From assembly GCA_963748105.1 (NCBI GenBank), contig CAVVHP010000013.1, forward strand, positions 23,375 through 87,374: a stretch of DNA of 64,000 nt, read 5' to 3'. Shown here piece after piece: positions 7,754-18,465 of the stretch. Each line of letters opens with the position of its first letter. Position 1 is the stretch's first letter. Position numbers and translations under genes: made by a program. The notes beneath the pieces are model-generated. The model saw only the letters and a program-made list of their open reading frames with translations. It was not told the origin of the DNA and ran no database searches. This DNA comes from JAKAGZ01 sp963748105. Its GTDB lineage: Bacteria > Bacteroidota > Ignavibacteria > Ignavibacteriales > Ignavibacteriaceae.

Positions 7754-8785
7754 ATGGAAAAATATATCGATTTAAGAAGCGACACAATAACAAAACCCTC
7801 TCCGGAAATGCGCAAGGCAATGCTTGAGGCTGAAGTCGGTGATGATGTGTTCCAGGAAGATCCTACCGTAAATAAACTTCAGGAATATGCTGCTGATCTT
7901 CTCGGAAAAGAAGCAGCACTATACGTTCCGAGCGGTGTAATGGGAAACCAGATATGTCTAAATGTTTTAACAAATCCGGGCGATGAAGTCATTTGCGAGT
8001 TTAACGCTCATATTTTTAATTACGAGTCCGGCTCTCCTGCAGCGTTGAGTGGAATTCAGCTTTTAACAGTTGAAGGAGATCGTGGTGTATTCACTCCTGA
8101 ACAGGTTGAGCCCTATATCAGGCCAACAAGTGCTTATTATATGCCCCGGACAAAAGTAATTGAAGTTGAAAACACTCACAACCGGGCCGGCGGTACAATT
8201 CACCCGATTGAAAATATAAAAGCACTTAGTGAACTGGCTAAAAAACATAAACTCTATTACCATCTTGACGGAGCAAGGCTATGGAATGCTTCAGTGGAAA
8301 CCGGAATTTCTGTGAAAGAGTATGCTTCGTATTTTGATACCGTTTCGTGCTGTCTTTCTAAAGGCCTGGGTGCACCGGTTGGGTCAATTATCGCAGGTTC
8401 AAAAGATTTTATTAAGGAGGCTTTTCGTGTTAGAAAAGCTTGGGGAGGCGGAATGAGACAGCTTGGAATTATGGCTGCCGGTGGATTGTATGCGCTTCAA
8501 AATAATATTGAGCGCTTAAAAGAGGACCACGAAAAAGCGCAAATATTAGCCAGAGCAATAAATGAAAATCCGAATCTTGAGATTGATATGGTTTCTGTGC
8601 AGACAAATATTCTGATTTTTAAGCCGCTTAATTTGTCTGTAGAGGAATCACTAAAAAGATGCGGGGAAAAAGGTTTACTGCTCCTTGTCGGAAGAGTTGA
8701 TTCACTGAGAGCTATTACACATCTCGATGTATCATTAGAAGAAATCAATAGTGCCGTAAAAATTTTGGAGGAAGTTTTTAACTGA
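7754..8785 (+). CDS. ltaE: Low-specificity L-threonine aldolase
   Basis: A 343-residue PLP enzyme of fold type I. It opens with IDLRSDTITKPSPEMRKAM, the classical start of the family. The Schiff-base lysine is K203 in CLSKGLGAPVGS, and the block GGGMRQLG follows. The enzyme splits L-threonine (and allo-threonine) into glycine and acetaldehyde. The length matches the family. A thioesterase gene begins five bases downstream, probably on the same message, though no shared pathway is obvious. Beta-eliminating lyases share the fold, but the opening motif supports the aldolase. Confidence 0.93.
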   Translation: MEKYIDLRSDTITKPSPEMRKAMLEAEVGDDVFQEDPTVNKLQEYAADLLGKEAALYVPSGVMGNQICLNVLTNPGDEVICEFNAHIFNYESGSPAALSGIQLLTVEGDRGVFTPEQVEPYIRPTSAYYMPRTKVIEVENTHNRAGGTIHPIENIKALSELAKKHKLYYHLDGARLWNASVETGISVKEYASYFDTVSCCLSKGLGAPVGSIIAGSKDFIKEAFRVRKAWGGGMRQLGIMAAGGLYALQNNIERLKEDHEKAQILARAINENPNLEIDMVSVQTNILIFKPLNLSVEESLKRCGEKGLLLLVGRVDSLRAITHLDVSLEEINSAVKILEEVFN

Positions 8786-8790
8786 AAAAT

Positions 8791-9237
8791 ATGGATACAG
8801 AAAAATTTAAACATAAAATTAAAGTAAATGTAAGATTCTCAGATCTTGATGCTATGGGACACGTGAATAATGCCACATACTTATCTTATCTTGAGGAAGC
8901 AAGAATAGCATACTATAATGATGTAATGAAAAAGAATCCGGAAAACCTGGATTTTAACGCGGTAGTGGCAAGAATTGAAATAGATTACATATCTCAAATC
9001 AGGCTAGGTGATGATGTGGAAATTTACAACCGTACTTCAAAAATTGGAAACAAAAGTTCGGATCTTGAACATCTTATTATTGTCGCAAATAAAAACGATA
9101 AAGTTATTGCTGCTAAGGCAGTTACAAAACTCGTCTCGTTTGATTATAAAGAAAATAAGTCAATTCCGGTTTCGGAAGAAGCCAGAAAAATTATTGAAGA
9201 ATTTGAAGGCGGAAATTATAAGCCCCAAAGGCTCTGA
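8791..9237 (+). CDS. Hotdog-fold acyl-CoA thioesterase (4HBT/YbgC-FadM type)
   Basis: A 148-residue hotdog protein. The block SDLDAMGHVNNATYLSYLEE holds the catalytic aspartate and the HVNN turn of the 4-hydroxybenzoyl-CoA thioesterase group. It hydrolyses acyl-CoA to free acid and CoA; chain-length preference cannot be read. It follows the threonine aldolase gene after five bases and faces the fatty-acid regulator gene at 9314. A related but clearly different thioesterase gene lies at 19500 at the other end of the fatty-acid cluster, so two thioesterases flank the degradation genes. Confidence 0.87.
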   Translation: MDTEKFKHKIKVNVRFSDLDAMGHVNNATYLSYLEEARIAYYNDVMKKNPENLDFNAVVARIEIDYISQIRLGDDVEIYNRTSKIGNKSSDLEHLIIVANKNDKVIAAKAVTKLVSFDYKENKSIPVSEEARKIIEEFEGGNYKPQRL

Positions 9238-9247
9238 AAAATCCCTC

Positions 9248-9277
9248 TTGTCATTTCAGTATTCACGGGAATGACAA
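9248..9277. repeat. Imperfect palindromic repeat with TGTCATT/AATGACA arms
   Basis: Inverted arms TTGTCATTTC and GGAATGACAA surround an 8-10 base loop between two convergent genes. The GTCATTCC core recurs in the intergenic elements near 16537 and 19451, so this is probably one copy of a dispersed palindromic repeat. It may also work as a weak bidirectional terminator. Confidence 0.5.
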
Positions 9278-9313
9278 ACCAAAAAATAATTTTTAGAAGT
9301 CTCTTATATAATT

Positions 9314-10822
9314 TTACTTAGATTCTTTTTCAATTAATTCCTTGAGTTCCTGTCCTAATTTTTCAAACCTGAGTTTCTTCTCATAGGCATTTGGGTTGGC
9401 TATCCTTTCTTTACAATCAGTCAGTTGGCATCGTTCGCAGGTGTCATTTATTGTTTTTTTAATTATATCATCATCATTTGCAAAAGTAATCTTTTGTTTA
9501 AGTTCATCATTAATTAAAAATCCAAGTGTTACGCTATAATTTGTGTTTTCCAGCAGAGTTGAGTTCTTTGCTATCGAAATGGTTAAATATTCATTGCCGG
9601 AATTTATAAACTCAGATTTCTGAACTTTGGCTATCGGCGTGTTATAATCATTCTCTTTATTCTGAATTATTTCGAGTTCCTTTATAATATTTACAGCCTG
9701 CCATCTCCTGCAATAATGTTCTGTTGTCTGGTAACCACCGGGATTTTCTTTTGTATTCAATCTGATTTCCTTTAAAAGCTTGAATGAGTCTGAGCCTTTT
9801 TCAGAATTAAATCTGTGGAAAAAGAAAATATGAATATTAAAATACTTAGATAAAAGATTAGTAATTCTCTGGAATAGCATTTCAGCGGACACGTTGTATT
9901 TGGTAAGTAGTGAAAGCAGAAGTTTATGTTCGAACTTTTTCTTTTTAAAGAAAATCTTCAAATCATCTATCAATATCTGCCTGCTCATAATTAATGCCGT
10001 AGCAAAATAGGAAGCTCTCAGGTTGTTCAATAACTGGTCAAATGAATCGAGCCTTAGTTCTGAATAAATATGTGTCCGATCAAAAATATTTAAATAATTA
10101 TAGGCAATTTCTTTCCCGATTATAAAAGCTTTCTGTGAGTTCCTCAGTCGGCGATTAATCAGTAATTTCTTACTCTTTCCATTGGAAATATTTATCCCTC
10201 TTATCGTGCGGAATTCAGGTAACTCCGGAATAGAATCCTCTTTAACTATGTAATTAAATTCTTCATTTAAAAGTTTAAGCAGAGTATCATATTTAACGGG
10301 CGGATTGTATTCAAATTTATTTTTTCGGATAAATTTATTTACCGCTTCTTCGAGATCATGAAAATAATTATCGTTTAATTCTTTGTAGGTTCTTATAGCA
10401 GTTTTACTGAAATTATTTTCGCTCAACTCCAGGCTTTTTGCCATTTCAATTAAAGTAGAAACAAGTGCACTCAGTTGAAGAGGCGCGTGTGATATCTGCA
10501 GCAAAAGTTTATGAACATCTATTCCGTAGTGATCGAGTGGAAGCTGTTCAAGAATGTTAGATTCCAGCAATTCACTTACAGGAGCCAGATTTTTAGTCAG
10601 TTTTAAGGAAACAAGTTTATCGTAAGAAACATCGAGGGCTGTTGCAAGAGAGGCAATTTTATTCGACTTGGGATGTTTCTTGCCATTTTCAATTTCATTC
10701 AGGTACGAGGTAGATAATGAGCTTTTTTTTGCTAATTCTGAGAGGGAAAGTCCTTTATCCTGCCTGAGCTGTTTTAGTTTTAGGCCGAAAATTAACTTTA
10801 TGTTATTTTCTGATAGTTTCAT
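9314..10822 (-). CDS. XRE-family regulator with IrrE-like domain (ScfR/RamB type), likely fatty-acid regulator
   Basis: A 502-residue protein. Residues 10-65 form a helix-turn-helix of Cro/CI type (LSLSELAKKSSLSTSYLNEI). The middle, about 190-280, resembles the ImmA/IrrE segment found in short-chain acyl-CoA regulators (KAFIIGKEIAYNYL), but without a clear HExxH zinc motif, so it is more likely a sensor than a protease. The C-terminal part ends with CERCQLTDCKERI, a cysteine cluster typical of the DUF2083 domain. This domain order is known from regulators of propionate, acetate and fatty-acid use (RamB, PrpR, ScfR). It is transcribed away from the fatty-acid genes, with a palindrome between, so I infer control of that cluster by acyl-CoA. 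Confidence 0.82.
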   Translation of the reverse strand: MKLSENNIKLIFGLKLKQLRQDKGLSLSELAKKSSLSTSYLNEIENGKKHPKSNKIASLATALDVSYDKLVSLKLTKNLAPVSELLESNILEQLPLDHYGIDVHKLLLQISHAPLQLSALVSTLIEMAKSLELSENNFSKTAIRTYKELNDNYFHDLEEAVNKFIRKNKFEYNPPVKYDTLLKLLNEEFNYIVKEDSIPELPEFRTIRGINISNGKSKKLLINRRLRNSQKAFIIGKEIAYNYLNIFDRTHIYSELRLDSFDQLLNNLRASYFATALIMSRQILIDDLKIFFKKKKFEHKLLLSLLTKYNVSAEMLFQRITNLLSKYFNIHIFFFHRFNSEKGSDSFKLLKEIRLNTKENPGGYQTTEHYCRRWQAVNIIKELEIIQNKENDYNTPIAKVQKSEFINSGNEYLTISIAKNSTLLENTNYSVTLGFLINDELKQKITFANDDDIIKKTINDTCERCQLTDCKERIANPNAYEKKLRFEKLGQELKELIEKESK

Positions 10823-10906
10823 TAATAGCCAATTTAATCAAGAACAGGATTTTCAACAACATCTTAAATATAATAAAATTTGATATACAATAGCAAAAAT
10901 TCTTCA

Positions 10907-10928
10907 TTAGCGAATATTCGCTTGCTAA
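10907..10928. promoter_or_regulatory. Palindromic operator candidate between regulator and fad cluster
   Basis: The 14-bp perfect palindrome AGCGAATATTCGCT at 10909-10922 lies inside a larger dyad with TTAGC and GCTAA ends. It is in the divergent region between the regulator (start 10822) and the acyl-CoA synthetase (start 10991). RamB/ScfR-type regulators are known to use T-rich TTTGC-containing dyads; the match is by analogy only. Confidence 0.5.
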
Positions 10929-10990
10929 TTTAAACTCTTCTTCTTATTTTCATTCTATAAATTATTCATCTAAAAAGAGGGGGATGAAAT

Positions 10991-12809
10991 TTGGAAACTC
11001 CGGTCCTACCAAAAAACAGGTTGATAGACATATTACCCTACCAGCTTGAACACTATCCGAACGAAAAGGCCTTCAGTGATAAAGTCACCGGCAGTTGGAG
11101 AAGCTTTAGCTCCGCCGAAGGGAAAAAAATCATTGATGAGTTGAGTCTCGGTTTATTAAAACTGGGATGCAAGCCTGGAGATAAAATTGCAATTATCTCC
11201 AATAACAGGATTGAATGGAATTTCATAGATATTGCCGTTCTTCAAATTGGCGGAGTGGTCGTACCTCTTTATCCCACCACAAGCGAAGATAATTATGCAT
11301 TTATCTTCGAAGATGCGAAAGTTAAAATTGCTTTTGCCGAGACAGGGGACCTTTTTAAGAAAGTACAAAGGGTCAATAAAAAATTAAAAACGAAACTTGA
11401 AGGCATTTATACTTTTGATAAAGTTGTAAATGCTCCAATCTGGAATGATGTTCAGAAATTAGCGGATGAAAGTTACAGGAGGCAACTCGATGAAATAGGC
11501 GAAAAAGTTGTCCAGGATGATCTTGCAACAATTATCTATACATCGGGTACTACCGGAATACCAAAAGGAGTAATGCTTTCTCATAGGAATATAATGGGAA
11601 ACGTAAATTCCCTTGTTAAAAGCATGCCAATTTCAAAATTCAAAAGAACCATAAGTTTTCTTCCCCTCTGCCACATCTTCGAAAGGACAGCAGCTTATTT
11701 CTATATGTTTCTGGGCACTTCAGTTCATTATCCTGAAAATATGGAGAAACTCGGTGATAATATCAGGGAAGTTAAACCTCATTATTTTATAACCGTGCCG
11801 AGGTTATTAGAAAAGATTTTTGAAAAGATTATGTCAACGGGTTACGAACTAAGCATTGTAAAGAGAGCAATATTTGGCTGGGCTGTAAATCTCGGTCTTC
11901 ATTACCATGACAGGGGACGGAATAACTGGTTTTATAATTTGAGATTATTTATGGCGAGGAAAATTGTATTTGTAAAATGGGTTGAAGCCCTGGGCGGTGA
12001 AATAAAAGGAATAATTAGTCGGCTCGGCAGCGTTGCAGCCACGTCTGTCAAGAGTTTTTACTGCTGCCGGTATCCCTGTAATTGAAGGTTACGGGCTTAC
12101 AGAAACATCACCGGTGCTGACCTGTAACAGGTTTGATAAAGGAGAAAATTATTTTGGTACGGTTGGCTACGCAATTCCGGATGTTGAAATAAAAATAGCT
12201 GAAAACGGTGAGATACTGGGGAAGGGACCGAATTTAATGATGGGTTATTATAATCACCCGGAAGCAACAAAGGAAGCTATCGACGAAGAAGGATGGTTTC
12301 ATACAGGAGACGTCGGGGAAATACTGGAAGGCAAATATCTGAAAATAACGGGAAGACTTAAGGAAATTTTCAAAACCAGTGGCGGAAAATTTATCATTCC
12401 CCAACCGATCGAAAATAAAATGAAAGAATCGTTTTTCATCGAACATATTATGGTAATCGGTGAAAACAAGAAATTTGCAGCTGCAATTATTCAACCCTCT
12501 TTTGATTTTGTGAGGAAATGGGCCAAGGGCAAAAATATGGAATTAATAACACGCGAAGATATTGCTGGTTCAAAGGCAGTAAAGGAAAGAATCTGGGACG
12601 AGATCGAAAAATACAATAAAAGATTCGGACACGTTCAGCAGGTAAAAAAAATCATGCTGGTACCGGATCTATGGAGTATTGAAACAGGCGAACTGACGCC
12701 AACCCTTAAAGCTAAACGTGATGCTATTTGTAAAAAATATGAGGATGAAGTCGAAAAGCTTTATAGTGAAAATACAGACAAAAAAAAGGATGATCAAAAA
12801 AATAAATAA
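10991..12809 (+). pseudogene. Long-chain acyl-CoA synthetase, split by one +1 frameshift
   Basis: Two open segments (10991-12085 and 12033-12809) together give one AMP-forming synthetase of about 605 residues. The P-loop TIIYTSGTTGIPKGVMLS, the GYGLTETSP motif, the GWFHTGDVGEI aspartate and the hinge GRLKEIFKTSGGKF are all present in order. The frame changes at about 12020, where removal of one C in AGTCGGC restores ISGSAALQPRLSRVF. Everything on both sides is conserved, so the gene may be functional with a sequencing error. It activates fatty acids to acyl-CoA at the start of beta-oxidation. The start is TTG with SD GAGGGGG eight bases before it. First gene of the cluster controlled from the palindrome at 10907. 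Confidence 0.88.
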
Positions 12810-12842
12810 ACTTTAATTTACACTAAAAACTGAGATCTTATT

Positions 12843-15248
12843 ATGAATAGAATAATTAAAAAAGTTGCGGTTCTTGGTTCCGGCGTAATGGGTTCGCGAA
12901 TTGCATGCCACTTTGCAAACATTGGCTGCAGCGCGTACCTGCTGGATATTATCCCGAATAAATTAACCGATGCAGAAACTAAAAAAGGATTAACACTTGA
13001 AAGTCCGGAAGTAAGAAACAGGATAGCAAATGATAACTTAAAAAACGTGCTGAAACAAAAACCCGAATCTCTTTATGAAGAATCATTTGCTTCAAGAATA
13101 ACAACTGGTAATTTTGAAGATAATCTTGACTGGTTAAACGAATGCGATTGGGTTATTGAAGCTGTAGTAGAAAATCTTGATATAAAAAAATCAGTTTTCG
13201 AAAAAGTTGAAAAATTCAGAAAACCAGGCTCACTTGTAACATCAAACACATCTGGAATACCAATTCATTCTATGCTGGAGGGAAGAAGTGATGACTTCCA
13301 GCAGAATTTTTGCGGTGTCCATTTCTTTAATCCTCCCAGATATCTGCCTTTAATGGAAGTTATTCCTACAGAAAAGACAGATAAAGATTTAATCGATTTC
13401 TTAATGCACTATGGTGATATTTATCTGGGTAAGACACCTGTATTGTGTAAAGATACTCCTGCTTTTATTGCTAACCGCATCGGTGTTTTCAGCATAATGG
13501 CGGTTTTCAAACTGATGAAGGATCTCGGGTTAAAAATTAAAGAGATCGATACATTAACCGGTCCATTGACAGGCAAACCGAAATCTGCAACATTCCGTAC
13601 GGCTGATGTTGTGGGAATTGATACGCTGGTTAAAGTTTCAAACAATGTTTTTAAAGATTGTCCTGATGATGAAGCGCGTGAATTATTCAAAATACCGGAT
13701 TATGTGAATAAGCTGGTTGAGAATAACTGGCTTGGAGACAAGACAGGGCAGGGATTTTATAAAAAGATGAAAGACAAAGACGGTAAAAAAGAAATTCTTG
13801 AACTGAATATTGAAACATTTGAATACGAACCTTCGGCAAAAGTTAAATTTGCTTCGGTTGCTGCTGCAAAGCAGATGGACAGTCTGAAAGAAAAACTTAA
13901 AACTTTAACATTTGCCAAAGACAAAGCAGGAGAATTCCTGAAAAAACTTTCCTTCATGCTTTTCCAGTATTCTTCAAACCGTGTTCCTGAAATTGCTGAT
14001 GAAGTTTACAAAATTGATGATGCTTTGCGTGCAGGTTTCGGATGGGAACTTGGTCCGTTTGAAACATGGGATGTACTAGGTCTCGAAAAATCGGTTAAAG
14101 CTATGGAAGAAGAAAATCTGAAACCCGCAAAATGGGTTTACGATATGCTGGCGAAAGGGGTTAAATCTTTCTATAAAATTGAAAACGGCAGCAGACAGTA
14201 TTATGATATAAATTCCGGAGCTTATAAAAATATTCCGGGAAAGGGTGAATTTATTATTCTTGAAAATTACAGGGGAAACAAACCCGTATGGAAGAATGTC
14301 GGTGCAACCTTGCACGATATTGGTGACGGTGTATTGAACCTGGAATTCCAGACAAAGATGAATTCCATCGGCTCGGAAATTCTTGAAGCAATAAATAAAT
14401 CAATAGAGATAGCTGAAAAAGATTATAAAGGATTTGTAATTGGAAACGATGGGGCAAACTTTTCTGCCGGCGCAAACTTGGCGATGATGTTTATGCTTGC
14501 TACAGAACAGGAATATGATGAAATAAATATGGCAGTAAGGGCTTTCCAGAACGCAACAATGCGAATTAGGTATTCTGCTGTGCCAGTTGTTTCTGCTCCG
14601 CATGGAATGACACTAGGCGGCGGCTGTGAAGTCTGTCTGCATTCAGATAAAGTTGTTGCAGGAGCCGAAACATATATCGGTCTTGTTGAGGTTGGAGTTG
14701 GGATAATTCCTGCCGGTGGCGGTACAAAAGAAATGACATTGCGTGCATCAGACAGCTACCAAAAAGAACTGGTTGAAATGCCAATACTTCAGGAAAAATT
14801 CCTGAATATAGCTATGGCAAAAGTTGCTACTTCCGCTCAAAAGGCATTTGGCCTGGGAATATTTAAAAACGGAAGAGACAAATATATAATCAATCAAAAC
14901 AGGGTGATTCTTGAGGCTAAAAAATCGGTGCTTGAATTAAGTGCACAGGGTTACACTCAGCCGGCTCAGAGAGAAGATATCAAAGTTCTGGGAAGATCGG
15001 GTCTCTCGACCCTGTTGCTTGGCGCTTATTCATTTTATAATGCAAAATATATAAGCGAACATGATAAAAAGATTGCCGAAAAACTCGCGTACATTATGTG
15101 CGGCGGCGATCTGACGGCCCCTTCACTGGTTTCAGAACAGTATTTACTCGATCTCGAAAGAGAAGCGTTCCTGAGCCTGATTGGTGAAAAGAAATCGATG
15201 GAGAGAATTCAGAGTATTCTAACAACAGGAAAACCGTTAAGGAATTAA
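12843..15248 (+). CDS. 3-hydroxyacyl-CoA dehydrogenase/enoyl-CoA hydratase (FadN-type)
   Basis: An intact 801-residue fusion. The N-terminal dehydrogenase half starts with the NAD loop VAVLGSGVMGSRIA and contains the HFFNPPRYLPLMEVI motif with the catalytic histidine. The C-terminal half is a crotonase domain with oxyanion-hole segments NFSAGANL and GMTLGGGCE and the acidic residues in GLVEVGVGIIPAGGG. The order (dehydrogenase first, hydratase second) is that of Bacillus FadN, the reverse of E. coli FadB. It catalyses hydration and oxidation steps of beta-oxidation. It sits between the synthetase and the thiolase genes. An inverted repeat follows the stop directly. Confidence 0.94.
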   Translation: MNRIIKKVAVLGSGVMGSRIACHFANIGCSAYLLDIIPNKLTDAETKKGLTLESPEVRNRIANDNLKNVLKQKPESLYEESFASRITTGNFEDNLDWLNECDWVIEAVVENLDIKKSVFEKVEKFRKPGSLVTSNTSGIPIHSMLEGRSDDFQQNFCGVHFFNPPRYLPLMEVIPTEKTDKDLIDFLMHYGDIYLGKTPVLCKDTPAFIANRIGVFSIMAVFKLMKDLGLKIKEIDTLTGPLTGKPKSATFRTADVVGIDTLVKVSNNVFKDCPDDEARELFKIPDYVNKLVENNWLGDKTGQGFYKKMKDKDGKKEILELNIETFEYEPSAKVKFASVAAAKQMDSLKEKLKTLTFAKDKAGEFLKKLSFMLFQYSSNRVPEIADEVYKIDDALRAGFGWELGPFETWDVLGLEKSVKAMEEENLKPAKWVYDMLAKGVKSFYKIENGSRQYYDINSGAYKNIPGKGEFIILENYRGNKPVWKNVGATLHDIGDGVLNLEFQTKMNSIGSEILEAINKSIEIAEKDYKGFVIGNDGANFSAGANLAMMFMLATEQEYDEINMAVRAFQNATMRIRYSAVPVVSAPHGMTLGGGCEVCLHSDKVVAGAETYIGLVEVGVGIIPAGGGTKEMTLRASDSYQKELVEMPILQEKFLNIAMAKVATSAQKAFGLGIFKNGRDKYIINQNRVILEAKKSVLELSAQGYTQPAQREDIKVLGRSGLSTLLLGAYSFYNAKYISEHDKKIAEKLAYIMCGGDLTAPSLVSEQYLLDLEREAFLSLIGEKKSMERIQSILTTGKPLRN

Positions 15249-15254
15249 TTGTCG

Positions 15255-15282
15255 TTTCGATTCCGATAAGTCGGAATCGAAA
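15255..15282. repeat. Perfect 12-bp palindromic hairpin after the FadN-type gene
   Basis: TTTCGATTCCGA (15255-15266) and TCGGAATCGAAA (15271-15282) pair perfectly around a TAAG loop. No T run follows, so it is not a standard terminator. It may be a dispersed palindrome or an mRNA-stabilising element between two genes of one operon. Confidence 0.65.
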
Positions 15283-15338
15283 TAACATTAGAAAATATTT
15301 ATAGATAATTTTTTTAATTAAAAACTAAAAGTGAAATT

Positions 15339-16515
15339 ATGAAAGAAGCATATATAGTAGCCGGATATCGTTCCGCAGTTGGTAAAGCAAAAAAAGGCGG
15401 GTTTAAAAATTATCGGCCGGATGATTTAGCTGCCGATGTAATTACATATTTATTAAGCAAAGTTCCAGAGCTCGATCCCAACAGGGTTGACGATGTGATA
15501 GTCGGTAATGCCGTTCCGGAAGCTGAGCAGGGACTTCAGATAGGCAGGATGATTGCGTTGCAGTGCCTGCCGATGAGAACACCCGGAATGACTGTAAACC
15601 GTTACTGTGCATCAGGTGCGGAATCAATAGCAATCGCGTTTTCAAAAATCAGATCGGGACTGGCAGATTGTATAATTGCCGGTGGAACAGAATCAATGTC
15701 ACTCGTTCCAACTACCGGCTGGAAACTTTCGCCGAATTATAAATTCGCGAAAGATAACCCGGAGTATTACCTGGCTATGGGACTTACTGCGGAGGAAGTT
15801 GCCAGAGATTATAAAATCTCCCGCGAAGATCAGGATCAAGTTTGCTTACGAATCACATATGAAAGCAATAAACGCAATTAAAAACGGGTACTTCAAAGAT
15901 GAAATTGCCCCGATTGAAGTTGAGGAAATCTTTGTAGAAAAAGGAAAAAAGAAAAGTAAAAAATACGTTGTGGATACAGACGAAGGTCCAAGGGCAGATA
16001 CAACTCTGGAAGCGCTGGCAAAATTAAAACCAGTATTTGCGGCAGGCGGAACGGTAACCGCTGGTAATGCTTCACAGACATCTGACGGGGCTGCTTTTGT
16101 AATGGTGATGTCGGAAGAAATGATGAAAGAACTCAAACTTGAGCCGATCGCAGTGTTAAAATCATACGCTCTTGAAGGCGTTGACCCGAGAGTTATGGGT
16201 ATCGGTCCGATAGCTGCAATTCCAAAAGCTTTGGAGATGGCCAACCTGAAACTTGAAGATATGGACCTGATAGAATTGAATGAGGCTTTTGCTTCACAGT
16301 CGCTGGCTGTTATCAGAACAGTAGGGCTGGATACTGAAAAAGTAAATGTTAACGGCGGAGCTATAGCACTGGGGCATCCGCTTGGCTGTACCGGCGCAAA
16401 ACTTACGATCCAGGTATTGAATGAACTGAGAAGAAGAAAGAAAAAATATGGAATGGTTACCGCCTGTGTAGGCGGCGGTCAGGGAGTAGCAGCAATTTAT
16501 GAATTGCTGAAATAG
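15339..16515 (+). pseudogene. Acetyl-CoA acyltransferase (thiolase), split by one +1 frameshift
   Basis: Reading 15339 to about 15839 and then the +1 frame to 16515 gives a complete thiolase of about 391 residues. The nucleophilic cysteine is in TVNRYCASGAESIA, the catalytic histidine in GGAIALGHPLGCTGAK, and the second cysteine in VTACVGGGQG. The joint is at about 15840, where dropping one G after CAA restores EDQDQFAYESHMKAINAI. It cleaves 3-ketoacyl-CoA with CoA to release acetyl-CoA in beta-oxidation. It follows the FadN-type gene, as in fadNAE operons. No other damage is seen, so a sequencing insertion is the simplest explanation. Confidence 0.87.
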
Positions 16516-16536
16516 TAATTCTTACTATATCATGCT

Positions 16537-16588
16537 CGAACTTGTTTCAGCATCTTCTATATATTCCGGAGATTCCGAAACAAGTTCG
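16537..16588. repeat. Inverted repeat, dispersed palindrome family
   Basis: CGAACTTGTTTC (16537-16548) and GAAACAAGTTCG (16577-16588) are exact inverted copies around a 28-base loop that also pairs partly. GGAATGACA follows directly, the same end as in the element at 9248. It lies between the thiolase and acyl-CoA dehydrogenase genes. Confidence 0.65.
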
Positions 16589-16646
16589 GAATGACAATTT
16601 AGAGTTAAAAATAAAAAATATTTATTAACAAAATATCAGAAGCAAA

Positions 16647-18441
16647 ATGGAAAATACAACAGCAAAATCAGAAGTTCTGAAGGGCGGCGAATTTCTAATA
16701 AAGGAAGCCGACCCGGAATCAATTTTTATTCCGGAAGATTTATCGGAAGAACAAAGAATGATGGCCGATGCCGCAAAAGAATTTGTGACAAAGGAAATCT
16801 GGCCGAAGCTTGATGCTATAGATAAGCAGGAAGCCGGCCTGACTGTGAGTTTAATGGAAAAAGCCGGTGAGCTCGGATTGCTCGGAGCCGCGATTCCTGA
16901 AGAATACGGTGGACTTGGGGAGGATTTTAATTCAAATACTGCTATTTCAATGGAGATCGGTAAAGAGCCATTCATTCGGCGTTTCCTTTGCAGCCCATAC
17001 AGGAATCGGAACACTGCCGATACTTTATTACGGAACGGAGGAACAGAAGAAAAAATATCTTCCGAAACTCGCCAGCGGTGAATTAAAATCAGCTTATTGT
17101 TTAACAGAACCAACATCCGGATCCGATGCGCTCTCCGCAAAAACAACAGCAAAACTTACTGATGATAAAAAATATTATATCCTCAACGGGCAGAAAATGT
17201 GGATCACAAACGGAGGGTTCGCAGATATTTTAATTACATTTGCACAGGTTGAAGGGGATAAATTTACATGCTTTATCATCGATGCAAATTCAGAAGGTTT
17301 TAACCGCGGTGAAGAAGAGAATAAAATGGGAATTAAAGGATCTTCCACCCGCGCTTTATTCCTCGATAATGTAAAGGTGCCAGTTGAAAATATTCTTGGT
17401 GAAATTGGAAAAGGGCATTATATAGCATTCAATATTCTGAATGTCGGAAGATTCAAACTTTGCGCGATGACTACAGGCAGCGCCAAAAAAGTTTCAACCA
17501 TCGGAATTGAATACGCAACTGGCAGAAAACAATTCAATCAGCCGATTTCAAATTTCGGCGCAATAAAACATAAAATTGCCGAACAGGCCACAAAGATTTT
17601 TGTTTCGGAATCAGCAACTTATCGCGTCAGTGATCTGATTAACGGAAAGATTAAAGAGCTTTTGGCGAAAGGCGGAAAGTATGAAGAGGCTGCCCTGGTA
17701 GCTGCTGAAGAATATGCAATTGAATGCGCTATGCTCAAAGTTTATGGGTCGGAAGTTCTGGATTACGTGGTTGATGAAGCGGTTCAGATTCACGGCGGGT
17801 ATGGCTATTCTGAAGAATATCCTGCTGCCCGTGCATACAGAGATTCCAGGATTAACAGGATATTTGAAGGTACAAATGAAATCAATCGCCTTCTTACAGT
17901 TGATATGCTGCTAAAGAGATCGATGAAAGGAAGAATTGATTTGATGAGTCCGGCAATGGCAATTCAAAAAGAATTGATGTCGGTACCATCATTTGATAAT
18001 GGAGAAGATGAATTACTATCCGCGGAAAAGAAGGCGATTGCTAATGCCAAGAAAGCAATACTTATGATTGCCGGCAGTGCAGTTCAAAAACTTATGCAGA
18101 AACTGAAAGACGAACAGGAAATAATTATGAATGTTACAGATATGATGATTGAACTGTTTGCCTGCGAATCTGCTTATCTACGGATCATGAAATTATCAAA
18201 AAGTAAAACCGGTGATGAGCTTCAGCCTTATATTGATATGACACAGATCTATATAAATGAAGCAATAGAAAAAATCAATCTTTATGGGAAACATGCTATT
18301 ACTGCGTTCGCTGAAGGCGATGAGTTAAAAATGCTCCTGCTCGGGTTGAAGCGATTCACTAAACTTGAACCGGTTAACACAGTAAAATTAAGAAGAAACG
18401 TAGCGGATAAATTAATTGAAGCTAATAAGTTTTGCTTCTGA
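16647..18441 (+). pseudogene. Long acyl-CoA dehydrogenase (FadE/VLCAD type), split by one +1 frameshift
   Basis: The segments 16647 to about 16964 and about 16966 to 18441 join into one protein of about 597 residues, the size of the long FadE/VLCAD class and not the 380-residue class. Dropping one G at 16965 restores SMEIGKSHSFGVSFAAHTG. Conserved blocks include CLTEPTSGSD and KMWITNGGFAD of the FAD and substrate sites, and RIFEGTNEINR with the catalytic-base glutamate. The extra C-terminal 170 residues are helical, as in VLCAD. It makes the trans-2-enoyl bond in the first step of beta-oxidation; the electron-transfer flavoprotein partner is not in this window. It shares the cluster with FadN-type and thiolase genes. 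Confidence 0.88.
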
Positions 18442-18465
18442 TTTTTACCACTGATAGTATAAACC

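Noticed and set aside
12020..18441. Decay of the fatty-acid pathway (pseudogenisation of the cluster)
   Set aside because: Three enzymes each have only a single-base break with full conservation on both sides and an intact regulator and FadN-type gene between. That does not look like decay.
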